Source: Debaryomyces hansenii CBS767 (Eukaryota; Ascomycota; Pichiomycetes; Serinales; Debaryomycetaceae). From it: a stretch of DNA of 64,000 nucleotides. The translations under genes and the position numbers were made by a program. How positions within the stretch are numbered: position 1 is the stretch's first letter; the number at the start of each line of letters is the position of its first letter. The notes beneath the pieces were generated by a model. It was not told the origin of the DNA, made no database searches, and saw nothing but the letters and a program-made list of their open reading frames with translations. Positions 57,467-64,000 of this stretch are shown here, piece after piece. The DNA is taken from positions 248,001 to 312,000 of the forward strand of contig NC_006045.2 in assembly GCF_000006445.2 (NCBI RefSeq), read 5' to 3'.

Positions 57467-57549
57467 GGCACTCTGGCCGAGTTGGTCTAAGGCGCCAGGG
57501 TAAGGTCCTGGTCTCTCCGGAGGCGCGAGTTCGAATCTCGCGGGTGTCA
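57467..57549 (+). tRNA. tRNA-Leu (anticodon AAG)
   Basis: 83-nt class II tRNA without intron. Acceptor stem GGCACTC pairs with GGGTGTC (two G-U pairs), discriminator A at 57549. The anticodon stem CCAGG/CCTGG closes loop GTAAGGT with AAG at 57502-57504. The variable arm is 13 nt (57512-57524), the T-arm is GCGAG-TTCGAAT-CTCGC. Leu tRNAs carry discriminator A, Ser tRNAs usually G, which agrees. AAG (read as IAG) decodes CUU and CUC, so it does not conflict with CUG being Ser in this yeast. CCA follows in the DNA by chance. Confidence 0.95.
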
Positions 57550-57566
57550 CCAGTCGATTCTATTTC

Positions 57567-57579
57567 TTTTTTTTTTTTT
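57567..57579 (+). terminator. Pol III terminator (T13)
   Basis: A run of 13 T starting 18 nt downstream of the tRNA, far above the minimum needed for RNA polymerase III termination in yeasts. Confidence 0.85.
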
Positions 57580-57675
57580 AAATCGCGATTGGCCCCACAA
57601 TCATCTCCCACGGTTCCTCGTATAACGGATTTTTCACTTCAATTGACTTCACTGAACTTAGTCAATATCTACACA

Positions 57676-59010
57676 ATGACTTTGGTCTCTTCGGGTCGAA
57701 TATTAAAGGCTTCAATAAGTAAGTCTCTTTGTTTTTTAAGGTATTCATCGAGTTTGAGGTTAGAAAATTACAATGATAATTATATTTCGGTAACTTTCGA
57801 TAATGTGGATAGCACCCATACTGTTAAGTTTAACAATGTATTCCTAAGAGATTCGTGTACATCTGTTAGCTCTAGAGATCCATTTTCAAAACAAAAATTG
57901 TTTTCGACAAGCGATATTAGCCACGGATTATCTTTGCATGGTACACCAAAAATAGTTAATACCCCAGATAATGAAGATTGTTTAGAAGTAACCTGGAGTC
58001 AGAACGGATCACTCCATAAATCAAAATATTCAAGTGTATTCTTAGAAGGTTATTCCTCTAATTCCTCGATTAGAAAGGGAAAGTATTTCAATAATTCAAA
58101 GATTATTTGGGATAATAATCGTATTATGAAGAATATTTCGGATTTGCAAGTGACTTATAGCGATTATGCTGAGAAGAATCTGCTCTTCGTCAAAACTTTA
58201 AATAATTTGAATCAATTCGGGCTCTCCTTTATCAATGATATCCCAAGTCCACTTAATAATCCCAAGACTCAGGTTATGAATGAAGATAATGCATTAAAAT
58301 GGCCGGTAGCTGCTTTAGCGTCCAAATTCGGCTATATCAAAAAGACTTTCTATGGAACTTTATTCGATGTAAGAAATGAAAAAGAGGCCAAAAACATTGC
58401 AAATACGAATACATTCTTGCCCTTGCACATGGATTTATTGTATTATGAATCACCTCCTGGATTACAATTGTTGCATTTTATACAGAATTCAACTCTAGGT
58501 GGAGAGAACATTTTTTGTGATTCATTTGCAGCTGCTATACACGTTAGAAACATGGATCCCCAGGCATATTTGGCTTTGACTAAAATTCCAATCACGTACC
58601 ATTACGATAATAATAATGAACATTATTATTATGCAAGACCTTTGATCGTTGAGGAGAATTTTAACTCAAATGCAAATGTGCCTGCCATTAAGGAAGTTAA
58701 CTATTCCCCACCATTTCAAGGCCCATTCGAGGTTGGAACTTTTGAGGATAATTCTTCTGAAAATGTATATTTTAAGGATTTTTTGAGAGGTTTCAAATTA
58801 TTTACAGATTTCGTGAATGATCCAATTAATCAGTACGAAATAAAAATGAAAGAAGGCTCGTGTGCTATATTCGATAATAGAAGAGTTTTACACTCACGTA
58901 AAGAGTTCTCCGACGAGAACGGAGGTGATAGATGGTTAATGGGATGCTATGTTGATGCTGATAGCTTTAGATCGAAACTAAGAATCGGTAATAGATCTTT
59001 AGAAAAATAA
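57676..59010 (+). CDS. Gamma-butyrobetaine dioxygenase-like protein (carnitine biosynthesis)
   Basis: 444 residues from ATG 57676; the frame is open further upstream into the tRNA trailer but has no ATG there. The N-terminus (MTLVSSGRILKASISKSLCFLRYSS) looks mitochondrial. An N-terminal DUF971-like part (VKFNNVFLRDSC) precedes the 2-oxoglutarate dioxygenase core: His251 and Asp253 in LPLHMDLLYYESPPGLQLLHF, and distal His406 in FDNRRVLHSR. This pattern is closer to gamma-butyrobetaine dioxygenase (HTDLPYYDYKPG type) than to trimethyllysine dioxygenase. In CTG-clade yeasts such enzymes make carnitine for fatty acid and acetyl transport. I leave the symbol open because the two activities cannot be separated safely from sequence alone. 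Confidence 0.75.
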   Translation: MTLVSSGRILKASISKSLCFLRYSSSLRLENYNDNYISVTFDNVDSTHTVKFNNVFLRDSCTSVSSRDPFSKQKLFSTSDISHGLSLHGTPKIVNTPDNEDCLEVTWSQNGSLHKSKYSSVFLEGYSSNSSIRKGKYFNNSKIIWDNNRIMKNISDLQVTYSDYAEKNLLFVKTLNNLNQFGLSFINDIPSPLNNPKTQVMNEDNALKWPVAALASKFGYIKKTFYGTLFDVRNEKEAKNIANTNTFLPLHMDLLYYESPPGLQLLHFIQNSTLGGENIFCDSFAAAIHVRNMDPQAYLALTKIPITYHYDNNNEHYYYARPLIVEENFNSNANVPAIKEVNYSPPFQGPFEVGTFEDNSSENVYFKDFLRGFKLFTDFVNDPINQYEIKMKEGSCAIFDNRRVLHSRKEFSDENGGDRWLMGCYVDADSFRSKLRIGNRSLEK

Positions 59011-59151
59011 AATCAATACAAGTTCTTGGGCTACTGTTTAGTGCTTATATTCAATAAAGCTAATATTACTAAAAATAATTTAAATTAAAATACAAATGAT
59101 AAATTCATTACAATTTTTTATTGTTCCTTGTAAGAGAAACCTGATAGTTAT

Positions 59152-62100
59152 TCAATAACCATATCCACCGTATGTACTTGCTTGAGCTTGGTTGTTGACA
59201 GGAGCAGGTTTGGTCGATCTCGATCTATCCGCAATACCTTTTACATAACTCTTGAAGGTTTGTTTAAAACCATTACATAAACGAAGCATACTTGGATATG
59301 AGAATCCTTTTAATCTGTAACCGTCACATTCTGTTTTAACGTGCCATGTGGTTATAGGCGTGTTAACGTTAACTTTAAATAATAATAAAAACCAACCGGG
59401 TGCTTTATGATCAAAGCAAAAAACGTAAGCACTATTCTTTGGATTAGCTTTAGTGTACGATTCCAACCATTCATTGACCTCAGACATAGTACCTTCGCGG
59501 AATTTTGGATGACGGCACATTTCATCCACATGTTTGGCAATAGCCTGAACATGTTGAAAGATTAATTGATCCAAGTCGGCGTATTTTTTATGCTCTACAA
59601 TATATTCCTTACCCATACCTTGAGTATTTTCTTGTATACTAAGATGTTGAAATAAATTGTTAGACACTTTCCAAGTGACTGTTAAGTAATTTGGTCCCTT
59701 TGAAGATGGGCGAAGTACACAATCCCCTACTGCTTGAGGAGCTAAAAATTCTTCAGCTTGCTTATAGCTAAAGTTGTGAAATAACGGATGTTGAATGTTC
59801 CTTGTTTTCGCAAGTTGTGCTCTTTCCTTTGCCATTTCTTTTTGCTTGTCTGCTTGCTCTGCTTCGAAATTCCATTTAAGGGGATCTTTATGAAATTTAG
59901 GAGCAGCCCCCTTTTGAATATCTGCTTCGAGTAAACTAAATGATGCAGTGAAAGAATCATAATAAGCATCCAAAACAACGGCCTGTACTACCTGGCCTTG
60001 CGCAAGGTCAATGCCTTGAGGAATACTTGCCTCTTCAATATTACCCTGGATAAAAGAAGAAGTTGTTACCTTTGCAAATTTAATCTTCGAGTTTTCGAAA
60101 TCTCTGAAGTTCTGACCGACCTTATTAACTGTCACAGGTACAATCGTATTTCTAGTAAAAGATTCAGTTGTTTCGCCTGTTAACATGTGGAAAACTTCAT
60201 GGCTTTCCAAAATATGGAACGACCTTCTGATTTCTTCAAAATTATTAACAAGTTCTTCCTTGATACTTTGTAAAGTGGCGTATTTCTTTTTACCAAATTT
60301 GCTCTCTAATTCTTTACCATATGCAGTTAAATTCAAATCATCAACTTTATTTACACCATCTTGCATCAACTGATAAATAATACCACCCTGCTCTTCCACA
60401 TGTGCCATGTCTTCTTCATCTAGATCAAGTGCATCGGCAGCCATCTTACGAGCTAAGTCATAATCTTCCGGATGAATTCTTGTAGCATCCAATAATTCTA
60501 CTGATGAGTCTCTCATAGACAAACCTTCATCATAAGGAATATTCAAAAATGATGAGCAGTTAATAAAGATATTAGCAGTTGAAAGTTCATTTTCAATCAA
60601 ATCACTTCTATTAGCCAATGTAGATCCTAATTTCGAATTGATATTTCTCAATAAACCAGAAGCTTTACGAGGTCCCAACCCTGCAACATAAGGTAAAAGT
60701 TGTGCAATATATGGATCACGAATTGCTTCGTTAATTTCGACACCAACCATATTAATGATATCCACGTATGCCGATTCAATAGCTTCCATAACTAAATCAG
60801 TTGAAATCAACTTTTGATGTTCAAAAAAGGTCAACGATAAAATACCTTCACCTAATGAAAGGTATTCTAATAGTGGACTTTGCACATAGCGTGCTAACCC
60901 TACACAATATTTAGCCAAAGTAGGCTTATCTGAAAATTCAATTCTTGCCCTTTCGGAGTTTTGAAATAAAGTTGCAGTTTCTGATTGTCCCCAAATCACT
61001 TGTATTAATGGTGGATTTTGGACGTCTGTTAATTCTTCTGTATTAGCAGTAACATTATTAGTCTCAACGAAAGACTTAACGGAATCAAAAAGCTTCTTTG
61101 AGATTGCATTATAGCCTGAAACAACTATAACATCCGGTTTTTGATTACGAAGGTTTTTGTCGAAGAATTCTTTCAATTGCCCGCTAAACTTGTCTTCACT
61201 CTCGCGATCCCTAATAGGATTATCTTCGGATTTAAAAAATTCATCAACCTTACCACTTTCTCTTAAAAATGCACCAATGACAGCACTGTCAAAATCACCT
61301 TTACCGAAAGATAACGCTAACACATTTGGTTTCGTACCTTTATCAAACCCAAATGGAGTAAATGGAGCTTGATCAATTCTCGCTAAGAACCTACGACGGA
61401 CTTCACTTGCAATCAAACGTTCACATTCACGACGTAAGTCTTCCTTAGTATTCATAGACACCATAGATGTTAATCTTTTGAAAGCCATGTTTAATACAAA
61501 CTCTCTTTCTTTATTCCATTTTTCAAAAATCTCTGAAGATCCATCAGACTTTAAACAGTTGAAAATACACTGGAACCAACTGTCATAATCTTTTGTTTCC
61601 ACCTTCACGACGACCAAACCAGCAGCTTCTGCTTCTAGCATTCTAAGTAAAACATCAGGATTACGTACCAAATCAGCAGGAGATCTATTGATGGCATATT
61701 TAATATCCGCATAAGGACTGTGGTTGTCTATGGCTTTCCCCTTCTCTGTGACCGCCACTCTTATGGAAGCAAAATCTTTAAACGTGGTTCTTACTTCATG
61801 TCTAATTTTAGGATTGTGGAAAATTTCTTCTGCAAAGGTCTTTCTGACTGCATTAAGAGCATTCTTTGGATCTTTGAATAAAACTTCGTCATCTTCACAA
61901 AGTCTTTCAATCAAGTCTTCGGGGGATTCAATATGATCATCAGTGGCGTGAATTCTGTAAGGGACCTCAAACTTTTTGGAACTTTGGTCTTGAACGTTTT
62001 CACCAAATTCTTTTGCGCTGATACCAAAAGCATTCACCGCATCGTATAAGACATTAGATTTTATTCTCTCAAAAATAGCATATTTAGAATGTTTCTTGGT

Positions 62101-63471
62101 TATATTAGCGTCAATTCCTTCGGTTTCTTTGTCGTCGTATAATTTTCGTATTTCAGTGGAATAAGTAAAATTAATATAGTCTTGTAAATCTTGAATTGCA
62201 ACCATCGTTTCCAATGATTTGACATCTTTAACTAGGTCATCGTCCAAATTCAAAGATTCTATCAATTTTTCTATATTTACTCTTTTTTCGTAAAGCGAGT
62301 GATATTCAATATCCAATTGGAAAATACGCCATAAGTCATCTTCAAATAACAATTTATGAACTGAATTAGTGACGCTTCCGTCCTCATTTTTTATTTCTTC
62401 TGAATACAATAAGAAATCACGACGGTGAGTCCATATAAATGGAACTTCATAAACATCTTTTGAAATGAATTCGACTACCTTAGAAACTGCTTCTTTAAAG
62501 GGTTCTTCCAAAAATCCACTAAATGAGCCCTGCTTCTCCATGAACAATATATTGGCCACCCAGCCTTGCTCACTTTTTAACTCTTCTCCTTCCAAATCAA
62601 TATAGTTTAAATTGGCACGGTACTTTTGGAATCTTTCAGGAATATCCACAATACGAATCAAGTTGTCTTCTTCTGTTAACATACGTTCTTTTAATTCTGC
62701 GTGTTCGAAAACTTCGTCCAATGAAGTAGGTTCTAAGTTTTCACCATTACCCTCATCTTCCATTTCTTGTGCCTCTAATGCCCATTCATACTCTGCACCA
62801 TTACCGAAAACTTCAAACAACTGTTGTAAACTTTCTCTGTCAACATTGGATAATTTGGAAGTATCAAGTCTTGGACCTTTCTTTTGAGCACGTTCACGTT
62901 GCTGAGTTAACTTACGTTGACGTTCTTCGTCCTCATCAGAATATTCATCTTCTTCGATAAAATCTTCGAATTCATCTAATATATTACGATCATCGTCAAC
63001 ACGAGTCTCACCTAAATCTGCTCGTTCTTCTTCATTGTTATCTTCATCTGAGAAAATATCGGTCAATCCACCCCTTCCAGATTTGGCTCCTATCTCTTCT
63101 TCCTCCGCACCTTCTGTATCTTCGGTATACGCTCTCTTAAGACGCTTAAGTTTATTGGAACTAGGTTGAGGTCTCGCACCTGAATTTTCCATTAACAACT
63201 CCAAATCATCTTGATCTAAAGCATTATTTTCATCATCATTAGTGCGTTCTTCTCTCTTTCTCTTCTTATGCTTTCTTCTTTTACGCTTTTGGCTTTCATC
63301 TTCATCATCGTCGACAATAAATCCTTCACGAACACGCTTAATGGCCTCTTCATCATCGTCATCGTCATCTTCTTCAGAAGAATCTAAAACATCGTCACCT
63401 TCTTCGTCAGAGCTATTTTCAGAGGCATCATTACGAATCTCTCTCTCTTCTTCAATATCTTCCTTCGCCAT
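59152..63471 (-). CDS. SPT6: Spt6, histone chaperone and transcription elongation factor
   Basis: 1439 residues, ATG start. The first ~300 residues are very acidic (runs of Asp/Glu) with basic KRKRRKHKKRKREE. The core contains the Tex-like helical part, the YqgF-like domain (~780-900), a helix-hairpin-helix (PYVAGLGPRKASGLLRNI), a death-like domain, an S1 domain and C-terminal tandem SH2 domains (GDCVLRPSSKGPNYLTVTWKV). Spt6 restores nucleosomes behind RNA polymerase II and binds its phosphorylated linker via the tandem SH2. Length and domain order match S. cerevisiae Spt6 (1451). It converges with the dioxygenase gene with a 141-nt spacer. Confidence 0.97.
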   Translation of the reverse strand: MAKEDIEEEREIRNDASENSSDEEGDDVLDSSEEDDDDDDEEAIKRVREGFIVDDDEDESQKRKRRKHKKRKREERTNDDENNALDQDDLELLMENSGARPQPSSNKLKRLKRAYTEDTEGAEEEEIGAKSGRGGLTDIFSDEDNNEEERADLGETRVDDDRNILDEFEDFIEEDEYSDEDEERQRKLTQQRERAQKKGPRLDTSKLSNVDRESLQQLFEVFGNGAEYEWALEAQEMEDEGNGENLEPTSLDEVFEHAELKERMLTEEDNLIRIVDIPERFQKYRANLNYIDLEGEELKSEQGWVANILFMEKQGSFSGFLEEPFKEAVSKVVEFISKDVYEVPFIWTHRRDFLLYSEEIKNEDGSVTNSVHKLLFEDDLWRIFQLDIEYHSLYEKRVNIEKLIESLNLDDDLVKDVKSLETMVAIQDLQDYINFTYSTEIRKLYDDKETEGIDANITKKHSKYAIFERIKSNVLYDAVNAFGISAKEFGENVQDQSSKKFEVPYRIHATDDHIESPEDLIERLCEDDEVLFKDPKNALNAVRKTFAEEIFHNPKIRHEVRTTFKDFASIRVAVTEKGKAIDNHSPYADIKYAINRSPADLVRNPDVLLRMLEAEAAGLVVVKVETKDYDSWFQCIFNCLKSDGSSEIFEKWNKEREFVLNMAFKRLTSMVSMNTKEDLRRECERLIASEVRRRFLARIDQAPFTPFGFDKGTKPNVLALSFGKGDFDSAVIGAFLRESGKVDEFFKSEDNPIRDRESEDKFSGQLKEFFDKNLRNQKPDVIVVSGYNAISKKLFDSVKSFVETNNVTANTEELTDVQNPPLIQVIWGQSETATLFQNSERARIEFSDKPTLAKYCVGLARYVQSPLLEYLSLGEGILSLTFFEHQKLISTDLVMEAIESAYVDIINMVGVEINEAIRDPYIAQLLPYVAGLGPRKASGLLRNINSKLGSTLANRSDLIENELSTANIFINCSSFLNIPYDEGLSMRDSSVELLDATRIHPEDYDLARKMAADALDLDEEDMAHVEEQGGIIYQLMQDGVNKVDDLNLTAYGKELESKFGKKKYATLQSIKEELVNNFEEIRRSFHILESHEVFHMLTGETTESFTRNTIVPVTVNKVGQNFRDFENSKIKFAKVTTSSFIQGNIEEASIPQGIDLAQGQVVQAVVLDAYYDSFTASFSLLEADIQKGAAPKFHKDPLKWNFEAEQADKQKEMAKERAQLAKTRNIQHPLFHNFSYKQAEEFLAPQAVGDCVLRPSSKGPNYLTVTWKVSNNLFQHLSIQENTQGMGKEYIVEHKKYADLDQLIFQHVQAIAKHVDEMCRHPKFREGTMSEVNEWLESYTKANPKNSAYVFCFDHKAPGWFLLLFKVNVNTPITTWHVKTECDGYRLKGFSYPSMLRLCNGFKQTFKSYVKGIADRSRSTKPAPVNNQAQASTYGGYGY

Positions 63472-64000
63472 CTTAATATAATCGGTACTCTTGTGTAATT
63501 GATGGAATGCGCCGAGTAGAGTTTAATCAATGATAATACTGAGATCCAATTATGATTAATCTTCAATCGAACTTCTCACCAACGTAAATATGGTTCTAAT
63601 TTACGTATACAAGGATGAAATTTGATTATATTATACTTAGTATAAGTACCAATAAAGAGTTCAATATCTAATGTCCGTTGACATATTGAATCTGTTTTTC
63701 AAGTTGAAGAATTCTTTGTTGTTACACAAAACCTAGCAACCTAATTCGGCCGGGTAACTAATTAACATACTATATACTAGCTGTTCTACCATTGATAATA
63801 CCGGGACTTCAACTGATGTCATCCTTATAATCCTTGTAATCGAGTGTAGGTTGACGACTCGTTTTAAAATAATTAAAATTATGTGTACTATTTATCGTAA
63901 GGTTGTATGCCATGAATCAATGGTACTTTTCGCAACCCTTATGCACCATGCAAATGAAGCATTAATTGAATCCCACCCCCTTAGTTGATTGAACCCCTAT
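63472..64000. other. Upstream region of SPT6 to the window edge (529 nt)
   Basis: AT-rich; no further start codon with a sustained frame, no tRNA. It is presumably the SPT6 promoter. Confidence 0.5.

Noticed and set aside
57544..57675. N-terminal extension of the dioxygenase reading into the tRNA 3' end
   Set aside because: No ATG is present there; the extension includes the Pol III T-run (Phe-rich). The ATG at 57676 gives a good mitochondrial-type N-terminus.
1..64000. A new defence, mobile or biosynthetic multi-gene system
   Set aside because: Nearly all genes are single-copy housekeeping orthologues in a normal yeast arrangement. I saw no transposase (apart from the domesticated Pdc2), reverse transcriptase, toxin, CRISPR repeats or secondary-metabolite core gene.

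Overview
This is a 64 kb piece of a nuclear chromosome from an ascomycete yeast of the CTG-Ser clade, the yeasts that read CTG as serine. The general look fits a Debaryomyces-type genome, but the species cannot be fixed from the sequence alone. Evidence for a yeast: nearly all genes are recognisable budding-yeast orthologues, introns are rare and short (GTATGT or GTGAGT donors, CTAAC-like branch points), gene spacing is tight, and there is one nuclear tRNA-Leu(AAG). Evidence for the altered code: CTG falls exactly on the catalytic serine of a Yju3-type lipase (5743..5745) and on the serine of the PP2C NVGDSR motif (7811..7813). CTG codons should therefore be read as Ser throughout. I count 29 protein genes (one cut by the left edge), one tRNA and three introns. 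I saw no transposon, CRISPR array or rRNA.

Left part (1-24 kb): an unrecognised 3' gene fragment; TVP23 (Golgi); PET100 (cytochrome oxidase assembly, one intron); PDC2 (pogo/CENP-B-type transcription factor); YJU3 (monoacylglycerol lipase); PTC1 (PP2C); a copper P-type ATPase like Candida CRP1; a FIT-family ER lipid protein; a CysA/Cys2-type serine O-acetyltransferase; SVP26; SPO14/PLD1 (phospholipase D); a two-exon VanZ-like membrane protein; MRX8 (mitochondrial EngB GTPase).

Middle (24-46 kb): GAR1; EDE1 (one intron with a 16-nt first exon); JLP1 (sulfonate dioxygenase); a short Zn2Cys6 protein; MRPL51; a MUP1-like methionine permease; SCP160; and a 1254-residue acidic repeat protein with a C-terminal glutaredoxin-like fold that I cannot name. 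A 1.7 kb gene-free gap follows.

Right part (46-64 kb): CDC34, an SLM4/EGO3-like protein, DBF4, IFM1, TSR4, PRM10, tRNA-Leu(AAG), a gamma-butyrobetaine-dioxygenase-like gene and SPT6.

Most neighbours are unrelated housekeeping genes, as is normal in yeasts. The one loose theme is sulfur: the serine O-acetyltransferase, JLP1 and the methionine permease all lie within 23 kb, and their upstream regions carry candidate Cbf1 (CACGTG) or Met31/32-like (CTGTGG) sites. I found no convincing new multi-gene system. The items most worth a second look are the CTG-encoded catalytic serine, the repeat/glutaredoxin-like protein, the VanZ-like gene, and the motif clusters and hairpin in the promoters of GAR1, JLP1 and the methionine permease.
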